From the NCBI GenBank assembly GCA_032622095.1, contig CP136066.1, positions 95,257,319-95,321,318 of the forward strand: a stretch of 64,000 nucleotides of DNA, given 5' to 3'. This DNA comes from Siphonodentalium dalli. Lineage: Eukaryota; Mollusca; Scaphopoda; Gadilida; Siphonodentaliidae. This document shows positions 35,901 to 50,900 of this stretch, one piece after another; position 1 is the first letter of the stretch, and the number at the start of each line of letters is the position of its first letter. A program made the position numbers and the translations under genes. Under the pieces are notes generated by a model. That model was not told the DNA's origin. It did not search any database and saw only the letters and a program-made list of their open reading frames with translations.

Positions 35901-38900
35901 TAATGCTCGGATCTCAATGAAATTTTGGATGAATGTTCACCACTATGAGGACATTTAATGGCACATTCAAATGTTTGTTTTGGTTATTTGTTCTATAGTT
36001 ATTCATCTTTGTTTATATGAAAATGCTGATTTCTGGGTCCATATGTCTGAGTATAGCCATCATAAGTTATAGATTTGCCCACACTAGGCGGTATGCCAGG
36101 AGGGGGTATGCACCGGACGACAGTCCATCTCTTGTATTTGGTATGGGTCACTAGGATTCAGATTCAGAATTGGATCACTGGATCAAAAAGGGTCAGAGCC
36201 AGGGACATAATTCCTTCCCTCCATAGTTATTCTTAAAACATCTTCTAAAGAACCATTTGGCATATTTAGCATACATTTTGGTATAGAGAGTCCTTGTGTG
36301 ACTGGGATTCAGATTTGTTCAAATGGGTTCACCAGGTCAAATAGGGGTGCGACCAGGGACATAACTCTTCCCCCATAGTAATTCTTAAAATGTCTCCTCC
36401 TCAAGAGCCATCAGGCCTATTTAGCTTATATGTAGTAACTAGTATGGAGGGTCCTTGTGTTACTTGGGACTGGGTTACAGATTTGTTAAAATGGGTTCGA
36501 CCAATCAAGAAATGGCATTTGGTGTATATGGCCTATGGAGAGTTGGGATCAAAATTTGTTTGAATGGGGTTCACCATTAAAAAAGGGGGACATGTCAGGT
36601 TGGAACTTTGCAACAGTTAGGAAAGCTTGAGGTATCAGTTGTAAAATTCCAACATGTGCAAAAGAATGTTACGAACTTGGGAGTGTGTTTGCTTCAGTCG
36701 GGAGGGAGCAGACTATGGACTATGTGGGGTGGGGTGAACACCCCACTGCTCAACGGAGACTCTCTAGGCTACGTCCCTCTGTAGGACTACTTGTTTTTAA
36801 GTGATTTTGACAAGTACTAACTCTTATGGTCTTCCGAGTCCCAGTCTTCTCAGTCTTTACATTGTGGTGAGCGTCTCCACAGTCATTGACTGTCTTGTTT
36901 TGTTTGGCCATATATATTTGTTTTTTATTCCTGCCGATGGGACTATTAATCCAGACATACTAAACAAATATATAAATGATATCAAAAGTTTAAGTTTGCA
37001 TAAAATATTTAACATATCAATCCAACAGTGAAGCATGGCTATGATTATGATACATTACACTATATACCTAGTAATAGTATTTATTATATGACTATCGTTT
37101 TTAGCTCAACTTTACTTTGTAAAGTTTGAGCTATTGCCATGGCTTGGTATCCGTCGTCCGCGTGTGTGGGGGTGGGGGTGTGTGTGTGCATGTGTGATTC
37201 GTCAACAATTTCCTTTAGCATGGGCTACTGGTCAGATCATTATAAAATGTGTCATAGCTGTTGACATTGACATGTAGATGGGAACGAGTCATTTGGGGGT
37301 CATTTGGAAAAAAAACATGGCCGCCAGTGGCCATCTTGGATTTTAAATTTCAATCCATTAGCATGGGCTACAGGTCATACTGTTCGTCTGATCATCATGA
37401 AATTCGTCATGGATGTTAATATTGACATGTAGATGGTAACGAGTCATTTTGGGGTCATTTGGTCAAAAAACATGGCTGCCAGCAGCCATCTTGGATTTTA
37501 CTCTTTGCATGACTAAATCCTTTGGCACGGGCTACAGGTCGTACCTTTAGTCGGATCATCATGAAATTTGTCAAATATGTTGACAATGGGATGTAGATGG
37601 GAACGATGTCATTTTGGGGTCATTCGGCAAATAAACATGGCTGCCAGTGGCCATCTTGGATTTCAAAATTCAATCCATTAGCATGGGCTACAGACTATAC
37701 TGTTCGTCTGATCATCATGAAATTTGTCGTGAATGTTAATATTGACATGTAGATGGGAATGAGTCATTTTGGGGTCATTCGGCCAAAAAACATGGCCGCC
37801 AGCAGCCATTTTGGATTTTACTTTTTGCATGACTAAATTTTTTGGCACAGGCTACAGGTCGTACCTTTGGTCGTATCTTTATCAAATTTGTTATGGCTGT
37901 TAACATTGAGATGTAGATGGGAACGAGTCATTTTGGGGTCATTCGGAAAAAAAACATGGCCACCAGCAGCCATCATGGATTTCAAAATTCATTCCATTAG
38001 CACAGACTACAGGACGGAGTGTTGGTCTGATCATCATGAAATTTGTCGTGGAAGTTAACATTGGCATGTAAATTGGAACGAGTTATTTTGGGGTCATTCG
38101 GCAAAAAATCATGGCTGCCAGTGGCCATCTTGGATTTTATTCTTTGCATAACTAGACCTTTCAGCTTTCCACATTTCTAATCACTCCATTGACTGTAACG
38201 CGTGAAATTATTCCCTTTCCAAGTTGACCGCTAATGTATCGATAATTTCCTGACCGTCGGATGAGCTACAGTTTGATCCGATATCATACCACCCTTCTCT
38301 ATCTCGAATACTGCGCATGTCCGTAAAAAAGTTATCGCTGCAATGAATTGATCTGGGCTTCACATCACGTCTCGTTGAAGAGGTCAGATCGCTGGATCAA
38401 ACTCGACGTCTGCAGCGGCTTGTTTGATCCAGCGATCTGACCTCTTCAACTCGACGTGATACTTCGCCCAGATCAATTCACTGCAGCGATAACATGTATG
38501 TAAATACTCTAGGAAGTAAACTATCTGAATTGAAATCAGTCAATAAAAATTAAGCAACGATCACTCCAGCAAAAACCCCCCTAAAAACTTTATATCTATT
38601 TTATTTTTATTCCTCCCACTTCTACCTTTGATCTAATAAAATCTATAAACCAAGTAATACAAAAATGAAATGCCTTGGTTAATTTTATGCAAAATATAAC
38701 CAAATACAGCTGAATACAGAAGGTTAAAAACCTTCAATAAAATAAATATAACTTGTCCTTGGACATTCAAGCCTTGAAATAGTGTGCCTGTCATTTGCAG
38801 AATGAGGTTCCCAGAGGGTGAATTTAGTGATGCTACCCTGCATAGTGGGCTAGCATAACCAAATTCACCCTCTGGGAACCTCATTCTGCTGAGGTGTAAG

Positions 38901-41900
38901 CAGAATGAGGTCCCCAGAGGGTAAATTTGGTGATGCTAGCCCGCTATGCGGGGTAGCATCACTAAATTTAAACGCTCTGGGGACCTTATTCTGCAAATGA
39001 CAGGCACACTAATTCAAGGCTTGTGGACATTAGAATCCAATTACATTGACAACGTTCTTGACGACATCAACTGTAACAAAAATGTCCCCACTATTATGAG
39101 GTATAGTCTAAATAAGTCACTTGTTTGTTCAATTAAGTGAAGCATTTTCGAATTAAATTCATTATACCACCGGCATCAGCTACAGTCTAGTGCTGGGCGG
39201 AATTGGGTTACAAAATTACCGCAGTCATTCTGAAATCACACCGTGGTATTCAGTATTGCCGATTATTTCCACAAATAGTAAGTATCTGCATAATAAACAG
39301 ACAATCACTAGTCAAACTTCAGTCTGAAAAAAAAACCAGTAAGCCTAATTGTAATTTAGAAATGAATATATATTGACATCAAATTTATGATATTCCCGAC
39401 TAAGAGTTCCTACCCACTAAACTATATGGTATATCTCTCCTATGCCCTTGGTACACGAAGGGTGAATCAAAATATGTACAGATTATCAATGGCACAATAT
39501 CAGTCCTCTATTCTGTGAAATGTCTCCTCCAGTGATGGGACTATATAAGCCAGAGCGCGAGGCTTATCTTCATTTTTCTCATCCTTCGCTGTCCGAAGTT
39601 AAGACAGTTCACTCTAACAAAAGAAGGGAAAATAAAGTATCTTCGATTCAAGATTCGAAAGAAATCTTTAACATTTTCATAAGAACAGATGAAGTTTCCT
39701 AATTTAGTGCAATGACATTTGTTTTTTTTTCTCCAGAAATTCGTCTTCGATGAAAAATTAAAAAATTTTGATAGCATTTGTCAAGTCTGTCTTAATTGAT
39801 ATTAACTTGTGTTGTATTTTGTATGACTTCATTGCATCTCATAGAAAGGTAGTTCATGTATTAACCCTTTACCCAACAAAACGGCCCTGTGCCAATGCAT
39901 TCTCTTATATATGCAGGAGAATGCATTGGCTTAACACATATTAAAAATGATAAAATTGTCAAAGAATGTATAAAAATATTATAAAAATTGTTTAAAAATG
40001 TAAGAATTTTTTTTAAATTGTTAAAGAATGTAAGAAAAAATGGTAAAAAGTGTTAAAAAATGGATTTTTTTTAGGTCAATGCATTCTCTTATATATGCGA
40101 GGTGACCATGGTCGACTCGCATATATAAGAGAATGCATTGGCACAGGGCATAACTGTAACTATCACAATGTATTGAGACAGACCCAAGATAATTTAGGCT
40201 GTTGCAGCTTCATTTTGGCTATTTTTCTGGGCGTTTTGTTGGGTAAAGGGTTAACCGACCTATTTCGATACCGGAAATAATCCAAAATCGAATTAATATT
40301 ATAAGGTATATTTTAGAGAGCAACCACCATGTGGCTTTAATATATTAATTTGGACTGACTGAGTTGTTTTCTATTGCAGTATTTTACAATATATGAGGGG
40401 CCTGGCGTGCCATATTGTTTTGGACTGGCCTTCACATCCTGCAGTTCAGCATCATCATACTTCAATGTTTATCTACAAGTTCCATCAAAGAATGTGACAT
40501 ACATCCAGAACAAGATTGTCCATAATGGAAATTATCCCATACAAGGTGAGATTGAAAAAAAGATGTTTGTTTCCACTAAACAATCCCCCACCCATCAAAT
40601 TTTATTGCCTCTCCATATATTTTTTTCTCGCATTCAGACTACGTTGGCTGGTGCACAGCATCCTTTATTGTGTGTTTTTTTGCAAAGACTATCAACATAT
40701 GGCATCTGGCATTTATGAACTTCCACTTTTGTTTGTGTTTAAAACCAATCGGCAAACTTCGTCAGTAGTTGAAGATGTACTTTTGTTTATGGAATATTAT
40801 TTCAAGAAAACGTTATTTGTAATACCGTACTTTACATAAATGCGCTAGCCAGTGTTCGCGCTGGACCGAAAAATCTTATGGCCAAAAGTTTAGCCAAATG
40901 AACTTAAAAAACAATATTATACGATATAATATATAATTATAATCACACAAATCCGCTAAACCAATTGTAATAACTCTATGTCGATGACACCACGACGATC
41001 GCTAACTGTTGCTTATTATAGTAAGGTGATAACTGTTGAATATCTATTGTATTCAAATCTTTTATGGTGTGAAGCCAGGTTATTAGACGGTTGAGTTAAG
41101 AACTGCTCGTCTGTAAGGAACAAAGCATTTAGGTAATTTATCTTAATTATCTTACAGACTGCCTAATCAACAAAAAATTGCATAACCAGTATACAGCTTA
41201 AGCGTTTTGACGATTAGGCTGGTTAAATGTTAGAGCTTACCTTTTACTGTCTCGTGAAGTTTGATTATGTGCAGTTTCAATGTGTAATGTTCCCTTTGTA
41301 CAGTCGTCACAATTCAATCAACACCACCATTACGGTACGATATTTCCGTGGTACGAAATACATTCGTCGCCTAATTTCGTCTTGAATGTCGATCTATTCA
41401 GCGGTTTTTTAGTTAGCTTTCCGCCTCCATGCTTTCCGTCTCCATTTGGGGTAAAAAAAAATTAGCCAAAAGTTTAGCCAAATTAAATTTTTATCAGCCA
41501 AATTCGAAAAAGATTGGCCATTGGCTAATTTGGCTACCGACAGCGCGAACCCTGGTGCTAGCAAACATCGCAATGAGTAAAATTTTGACACCTTGAAATG
41601 CAAATATATTCTTAGTCGACATATACATGTAGAGGATCTACAACGAGGCCCCAGTTTGTAGCGGAATTTACAAAACGAGTCCAGTAAATTATGTCTGGAC
41701 CGAGTCTTTGGCAAGGTCCAGACTTAATTTACTGGATGAGTTTTGTAAATTCCGCTATAAACTTGGGACGAGTTGCAGATTCTATTTATTACATGATCCA
41801 AAACTTTGATAAAACACACTTAAATCAACAAATGGCACGTGAAACTAACATCAGCTTCTAAATGTTTCACGTAACTATGCGTTGTTTGCCCGCGTAAAGA

Positions 41901-44900
41901 AATATTCCAGACGACAAACCGAAAGTAAAAGATCACCTGGCACTATTTCCTGTTATGAAATAAACGTTTAATATCACAATTTATAGAATGTGTTTATTGA
42001 ATGGAATAAGGGTAGGATCATGTATCACTCAGATATGTTGATATTATTATTTGATTGGTGGATCTCAGTAATATTCTATTCATCTAGCGGGTGTCTTAGG
42101 GCCTTTAAAGGGATAATGGCCTTTGAAGTGGGTTCATGCAAAATAACATATATAACTATCTCAACAAATACATGACAAAATCGATTATTCATTATTAATA
42201 ACTCAAAACCATTGTTATGTAAACATGACTGTTACAATAATATACCAAAGTTTAATCAAAACTTGAGATTAAACATTGGTAAAGGTCAAAGATTGAAAAA
42301 TATTCTGAAAATCTTATTCAGACTAAAATATATTAACTTACTAAACATTTAGCGATGTTTGTTGTCAAATTATCACAGTAACAGTTTTGTTCACATAACG
42401 ATGTTTTCAACACACAAAATTTGTTTTAATATCGGAGAATTATAATTAACGAATATAAGATAAAAGTTTATCTATTTCTTCTTAGTGGTGATATTTTTAC
42501 TGACTTTTCTATTTTTTTTCACATTACCAACTACAAGCACCTTGTGTTCTTTTATGGACATATTATGTACTTGTACGTGTGTGAAACTGATAAGATAGTA
42601 ATCGGGCGCTATGTCAACTGGAGGAATGTAACATTCTACTAACATCACCAAAAAATTTAAGCATATCGACCATCCCACTCCATAGAAAACATTGTTTGAA
42701 CAAAGCTAAATTGTAAATATTTACTAGTTGATTCGGGACGCATCTATCGGCGATAAACTAACGAAAATTATTTCGCCATCAAGAGTCACTGCATTTATTT
42801 AATATCTAAGAATGACTGTGTGTGTTGTCTATATGGATATAATAATTCTAAAAATTACTACTTTGATCAAGATTATTCTCAATTTCTATTTGATAACCAT
42901 ACCTCTGTGTTTCACATCACTTTAATGCTTGCCCATTAATTTATTTTCAGGTCTTGAATATAATGCTATCAGTGTGTTTCACTTGTCACAGTTGGCTCGA
43001 TTCCAGGCATACCTTGATTTAACATATGAGAGCATAGATGAAACAACTGTGAAGTTTGGAGTAAGTAGAGTCCATGTATGGATGGGGGTGGTTGGGGAGT
43101 TGTGCCGGTCGGTTTTATAATTTTGACTCGTTTTGGTTTTGACTAAAAGGGTTTCATTTTGGTTATTTTTCTGAAGCATTCATTGCATTGCGTACATGTA
43201 AGTGTTAATACGAGAGCTTGATGTGCCAAGATACGGTGGTTATTAGTCAAGGATGAAGACATTTGTGCCAAATAAAATGGATTGTGCCATGATGCAGCTA
43301 ATTGGGGCCCACTCATCGTGCCCTGTCCACCCCCCCCCCCCCCCCCCATCAATATTTTGCCTACCATGTAATTTTTTGTGTCGACTCTGTCAAGACGGGT
43401 AACATATCGCCAAACAGGGCTTTTTTGTTTGATTGTTTCATTTGACTCTACCGTTATTATTGAAAAAGAATACAAAATTTGCATACAATAATGATAACAA
43501 CATGATAGCCAAGTCAAAATTGTCACTTTCAGACACCTTATTGATCATAGAAGCTGATAATTTGACAACAATATGCTGGGGATAAAAATGTCAGCTGAAA
43601 TGGAATCATGTCGATCAGTTTCAGTCTGTACAACAGATGGTTTTCTCGGTTATCAGCAGGGTTTGCGCTGTCGGTAGCCAAATTAGCCAATGGCCAATTT
43701 GGCTAATGAAAATTTCATTTGGCTAAACTTTTGGTTAAACTTGTTTTTTATCCCAAATGGAGACGGAAAGCATGGAGTCGGAAAGCTAACTAAATAAGCG
43801 CTGAATAGATCGACATTCAAGACGAAATTAGGCGACGAAAGTATTTCGTACCACGGAAATATCGTACAATTTCTACAATGAGTAACAAACGCAAGCTGCA
43901 CATAATCAAACTTCACGAGACAGCAAAAGGTAAACTCTAACATTTAACCAGCCTAATCGGCAAAACGCTTAAGCTGTATACTGGTTATGTAATTTTTTGT
44001 TGATTAGGCAGTCTAAGATAAATTACCTAAATGCTTTGTTCCTTACAGACGAGCCGTTCTTAACTCAGTGGTTACGTAATTGTGTCATAAACTGCGTCCC
44101 GTCTATAATAAGCAATAGTTAGCTACCGTCATGGTGTCATCGACATAGAGTTATTACAATTGGTTTAGCGGATTTGTGTGATTATAATTATATAGAATTT
44201 TCACCGTGCTTTTTGCGTATGGTCCGACGTGAAATCCCGCCGTATTCTATATTAATGTTTTATGAATTGTTCTGCCTGTGTGATGCCTATGTTCGTATAA
44301 TATTGTTTTTATGTGTACCCATACCATGTATGGTACACATAATGCCGACGTCCGGATCAACCATCCGTCGTTCGTCCGTCCGTCTGTCTGTCCGTCCGTC
44401 CGTCGAGCCGTCTGTCCGTAGACACTTGCTATCCGATTCATTTACTTGAATATTTTTTATCGGATCTTGTTAAAATTTTATGTGCATGTTTATGATGACA
44501 CACTCCTCACCTGTATAGGTTTTGGTATCGATCGGTTGATCGGTTTAGAAATTATTAACACTTTGTATCCGCACATAGGCATATGAGCTATCCGATGCTG
44601 TAACCAAAGTATTTTTTGTCCGATTGTTTTCATATTTGATATGTAGGTTTATAATGACACACCCCTCACCTGTATAGTTTTTGGTATCGATTGGTTGATC
44701 GGTTTAGAAAATAATTAATCCTGCACACAAATGCTATCTGATGCATCTAAGTCAAACTGTTTTCTTCTGATATGCCTCATATTTCTTACCTAGGTTTTTC
44801 TTAGCACGTTCTTTATCTGTATGGTTTTTGGTATCGTTTAATTAACCCTTTTCAAACTTATGTTTACTTAGAACTCACGCAAGCTGCTATGACTCAAAAC

Positions 44901-47900
44901 ATTTTTCATCTGATCTACACCAAATTTGGTACATGTGGTCCTCGCCCCGAAATACAGATCAAGTTCAAATTTGGGTTTGATCCGATATATTTTAACAGAG
45001 TTATGGCCCTTTATAATTCAAGTAATTTACTACATATATGCCCTGTGGGAGTTTAAGACAAATGACTTTACACAGTAATCTGCTTTATTGGAATCAGAGA
45101 ATGACACTGGATACTAACTGCTAAACCACTGGCTGCTCCCAGAGCTGTCAAATTTAAGTGATTGATGATTCTTTACTCCAGTTTGTGTGCAATAGTAATT
45201 TAACCCCCCCCCCCCCCCCCCCCCCTGTTGAAACATGTTCATGGCATTAATACAAATAGACCATTGTCAATTTGTAGGGTGTACTAGAGCATGGCTGTTT
45301 AGAGAATTGTTGTTTACAGAGACACTGTTGTCTTATCTTGAGAAAAAAAATTAATCCACACATTAGTTCTATCATATGATGTCATTGAAAATGATTAACC
45401 CTCGATCTCCACACATTATATGTTCATTATCCTATTCTATGTCCAGGTTGATCGTGATCCACTTTTCACTTGCATGTATTTCATGATTAAAATTAACCTA
45501 TTCCATAGACACATGCTATCTGATAGGCAGATTTTAAATTATCTCTTTCGCCTTGGGCCAGGTTCACTAAGAATTTCTATAAGCCACCAATTGAATATTC
45601 ATCATTTGAGGAAATATCTTATTTTGAAATTCCCTCTATTGCATTTGGGCTGCAGGATAATAATAAAGGTTCTGGTATTCTTGAAGCTGACTTATTGGTC
45701 AAATATTTTTCACCCAATCACTTTTATAATCTCATTCAGGTTGATCGTGACACTTTCTTCACGTGTATATATTTTGGTATTGATTGAATGGTTTTGAGAA
45801 TATTAACCCAACATTTAATAATATTTCTGCTGTTACAGACATTGTATCTTTCCAATGGTCAGCTTAAAATAAAATTAACAATAGGTATACTGTACGCGAT
45901 CCAATGTTATGACTCTAATATTTTCAATTTGACCCTTCTCATATCTCTCCTTTAGTTATCTGATAATTCTGTATTAAAATATTTTATATCCAACCATTAT
46001 CAATCATATTTAATATCAAGGTCTATACACCCCTCACTTATATAGATGTTCAGGTGTTTGTTGGTCTCTAATCTCAATCATCCCATAACTTTTACTATGC
46101 AGCTAACACAACAACATAATCTGTTATGACTCAGGTTCCATTGCAAGAAGTAAATAAATAGAGTTATTGTGATGTTAATATTGTAACTATTATATCTTTA
46201 ACAGCTATGGTGCATCTGTCTGACTGTGGTTGGGCATAATTATCTTTATCAATCTATCACACATACATGTATCTCTGTTGGAGTGACCTAATAGGTTGAA
46301 ATCGAATGTCATATCCATGTTCCTATTGTGTTTAAATGAGCAAGTTGCTCAATAAGTCTGATTCCACTATGAAACTAATAAATAATAGTACGCTGTGAAT
46401 TGTTGATATTCTTGCACTCATAAAAAGATCGCTATCGCCAAGGTATGGGTTAAACATCTGCCGATCATGATCGGCCTCTCGTTAAAGTTGTTTTTGTGTT
46501 TTGATTATGTTTTTATTCTGAGTAACAAATAAAGTTTAAAACAAATATGTTAGTCATTGTGAACCGCCCAGAAAATGAGGATTTAATTTGGCCAAAGTTT
46601 TTTTCATTTGGCTAACAAAATTTTCATTTGGCTAAACTTTTGGCCAAACGATTTTTCGGTCCAGTGTGAACACTGTTATCAGCCCATCTCTATTGAGAAA
46701 GTTTCTCAACTCACCCACCCACCCCAGCCTACACCCACGCCCCCCCCCCCCAAATAGTTGGAAACTTCATGCCTGACACAACCTTAGTTGGAAATTTCAC
46801 ATCAAAAATAGGTTGAAAGCTTGAGGTACCAGTTGGAAAATATATAACCAGCTATGGTATCACCGGGTCCAAATATGTCATAACATTTGCAAACGAATAT
46901 TTAGGCCACATTCTCATAGAATGTTTCATTCTCTGTTGTGACATTCTGTAAATGGTCTTTGGGTGTGGCTGATCACGTCACTGTATAAATTTTTTTATTC
47001 TAGAATTTAACCCTTTCTGTACATCTCAACCAGAGGGATTTTCGCAAAAGTTGATTACTACATGTGTATGCTGCATTCTTCCATTGGGGACATAATACGG
47101 GTAGTTACTACCTTACTCAGATTTAAATTCGCGCAGGACTATTTTTCGCTCAGTTTTGAATTCGCGCACTTTAAATTCGCTCGAATTCAAAACTGTCAAA
47201 AATATTTTCATAATAGTTCCGTGGTATTTTTGTTTATTTATTTTGAAGCTGAATAACAGATGAAAGTCTCGGTTCTTAGTCGTTGCTGTAGATAGTATAA
47301 TGTACATGTATATTAAACACATTCGCGGCGGATTTACATCGTGTAGACAATAGACTAGTAACTATATACATCATTATTTTGCGGCGACCTGGAATATTAA
47401 TATTTCTTATACAAGCATTTCAAGAATGTCTATGTTACCATGATTTGTCGATTGGCATTGTGAGCAATGGTCTTGATTGATGTTGGTCGAATGTAAATAC
47501 ATGTATAGACGTAATTGTCTCTTCAACCGTTCATAATATATGTAAATTTAGCAACATGGGCCTCTTGTATTTCCTATGGACTGTGGTTTAGATTAAACTT
47601 GGGAGTTGTACTATTTTTCGCTCAGTTTTAAATTCGTGAACAATAGTACTGCGCGAATTTAAACATGAGTAAGGTATATCAGTTTTATTCACTCAAATAA
47701 GTCCACAATTTGTTTTAAATGGTAGTGGCTCAGTCAAACTCCAAAATTAAGTACAGATAATGTGGTAAGAGGTATCTAAAAGCATACCTGACATGGAGAT
47801 TTCCAAACTAATTCATCGATATAGACCTGAAAATACATGTATTTTTTCTTATATTTTTCGGTAAAAAAAATGCCCACGAAAAGTTCATCGGTTGTATAAA

Positions 47901-50900
47901 CATTGCAAATGTAGGCCAAAGGTAGAATATCTTGAGCTCTTGTCATTCTGAAACATTTATGGTACCATTTAATTTCTTACGATTAATACGAAGAGAAAGC
48001 AGTGTATGAAGTTTTGAATTGATTCATGTTAAGTTAACACAATATACTTCTCCGGACAGGCACGCTTTATTCCGTTTCCAGAATTTCAAAGATACAAATG
48101 GTGCAGAGATTGCTCGGGTTCTGATCTTTTGTGTTTGATGTTTTATTTGTTATGACTTCAATTTGTATTTCTGGCATATATAATGTTCGTAGAAAGGTAG
48201 TTCATATATTTATCGACCTATTTCGATTCCGGGAAAAATTTCAAAAGCGAATATTATTAGGTGTATTTTGGAGCTGAAATTTCCATGTGGCTTTCACCAG
48301 AAACAACCTCGAAGCTCAGAGTGATCAGATATAATTTTTTGAAGTTTGTTAATTTCTCGAGATGTGGCCCAGAAAACATGTGGTCAAATGGACAAATTGC
48401 AAATAAAGATGGATAACTTTAAAATGAAGTGTTAATAATAACTACTTGTTTTTAGAGATATCCATCTTCATCCGCAATTTATCCGTTTGACCTCATGTTT
48501 TCTGGGCCACATCTCGAGAAATTAACAAAATTCAAATATTGATATCTAATCACTCTGAGCTTTGATGGGTGGGTTCCGCGACTCGAATCAAATATTTTTT
48601 ACCCCGAAGCCAAAGAAATAGTAATTTAGGAGCGTCTGATCGCATTGAGTACCTTTAAGTCACGTTCTTATTAAATAATATTTGGCCTGTAGTATGTAAT
48701 TTTTCTGTTTTATGTACTGTTAATATTTGAGGGTCCATTAAGTATATAATATCACTTTAAAAGAAATGTTTCCTTCACAGGTCAAGATAAGGGTTGAACT
48801 GCATGCTTTCTATGGTCGCCTGACAAGATTTCTAAAATCCATGGAAAAAGATGTAATAAAGCCAATGAACTTCACAAAAGTATGTGGTCATGCAGCAGTT
48901 CAGGATTTCAAACCTGAGACTTTACCAGAATGTGTAATGGAGAGTACACCTTCACAAACATCTCCTCCGGAAGTAACTACGCCTTTCCCGATACCAAATG
49001 GCACCAAATCCGGTAAGCATGACCATGATCACATACATAAGCCGTCAATTATTAGCTCAACTTTACTTTGTAAAGTTTGAGCTATTGCCATGGCTTTGTC
49101 GTCCGTGTGCGTGTGTGTGTGCGTGATTCGTCAACAATTTCCTATAGCACGGGCTACAGGTCGTACCTTTGGTCGGATCTTTATAAAATTTGTCATAGCT
49201 GTTGACATTGACATGTAGATGGGAACGAGTCATTTTGGGGTCATTCGAAGAAAAAAACATGGCCTCCAGTGGCCATCTTGGATTTTACTCTTTGCATGAC
49301 TAAATTGTTTGGCACAGACTACAGGACGGAGTGTTGGTCTGATCATCATGAAATTGTCGTGGAAGTTAACATTGACATGTAAATGGGAACGAGTCATTTG
49401 GGGGTCATTCGGCCATAAAACATGGCCGCGGGCAGCCATCTTGGATTTTACTCTTTGCATGACTAAATTTGTCGTGGGCATTGACATGTAGATGGGAACG
49501 AGTCATTTTGGGGTCATTCGGCAAAAAAACATGGCCGCCAGTGGCCATCTTGGATTTCAAAATTCAATCCATTAGCACGGGCTACAGGCCGGAGTGTTCA
49601 TCTGATCATCATAAAATTTGCTGTGGAAGTTAATATTGACATGTAGATAGGAACGAGTCATTTTGGGGTCATTCGGCCAAAAAACATGGCCGCCAGTGGC
49701 CATCTTGGATTTCAAAATTTAATCCATTAGCACGGGCTACAGGTCGTACTGTTCGTCTGATAATCATGAAATTTACATGACTAAATCCTTTGACACAGGC
49801 TACAGGTTGTATCTTTTGTCGGATCATCATGAAATTTGATGGATGTTAACAATGACATGTAAATGGGAACGAGTATTTTTGGGGTCATTCGGAAAAAAAG
49901 ATGGCTGGCAGTGGCCATCTTGGATTTTACTCTTTGCATAACTAGGCCTTTCAACTTAACATTCCTAATCACTCCATTGACTGGAACACATGAAATTAGT
50001 CCATCCTTAACAATTTTGAAGCTCAATATCTTGGTTATCATCAGTCGGATTTTAATGATCTTCGGTATGTTGATGAATCAACATGGGGGAAAGAGTATTT
50101 ACCCAACAGCGGGTTTCGTCCATTGACTGTGGATTGTCATGGTATTTGATCAATATGTTACTTACAATTGTTTTGGTAGTTTTGAAAAGTTGTTCATATT
50201 ATTAATGTTATTTTAAAATGTACTGGTATATGATTATAAGGAATGAAAATCAATTGGTGGTCATTGGTTTTGACCGGCAGAGTAAGTTTGGTGAATCCCA
50301 TCGGTCAAAATTCAATGACCCCAATCTATTTTCAAGTCAGTTCTTAAATAACAGGCTTAGAAAATACTAACCACGTCCACTCATTCCATAGACATTCCAT
50401 ATGATAACTCAAATAATTTTCATCCAATCATTTTCATTATTGTAAACTATAGTTATCATGACATGTTCTTCACCTGTATAGATATTTGTTTCAATTGGTT
50501 GATCTGTTTTGAACATGTAAACTCTTCTATCCATACCATAGACACATGCTGTCTGACACAATCACTTATCTAGTTATATATTTAATATACAGCTTTATGA
50601 TGACACACCCTCACAAAACACTCTTAACATTTCTGGTTCTGAATGATGATCTGGTTTGAAAATATTAACCCTTCTGTCCATGCCATGAACACATGCTATC
50701 CAAAGCAATACTTGTTTATCTATTTGTGTTCATATTCCAAATTATTAACAGGGTTAATATATTCCAAGCCATTCATGTGAATCAACCAAACGATACCAAA
50801 AACCAGAGAGGTGGCCATGTGTCATCATGAAAGGCCAGCCATTCCATAGACACATGCTATCCGATGTGAACACTCAATTATTTTTCACCCAATCATTGTC

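Larger units (their letters stand above)
43657..46675. mobile_element. hAT-like element K, copy 2, split by a Helentron-like insertion
   Basis: TTATCAG precedes it (43650-43656) and TTATCAGC follows it (from 46676). The left end is CAGGGTTTGCGCTGTCGG; the right end is TCGGTCCAGTGTGAACACTG. The shared interior is inverted relative to copy 1. ATGAGTAACAAACGCAAGC at about 43879 opens a short frame (MSNKRKLHIIKLHETAKG) ending at a GT donor; this may be the remnant of a transposase first exon. The insertion is 44311-46483. Confidence 0.8.

Noticed and set aside
44174-44449. Frame with RPSVRPSVEPSVRR
   Set aside because: The basic Pro/Ser run is the CCGTC microsatellite of the family L element.
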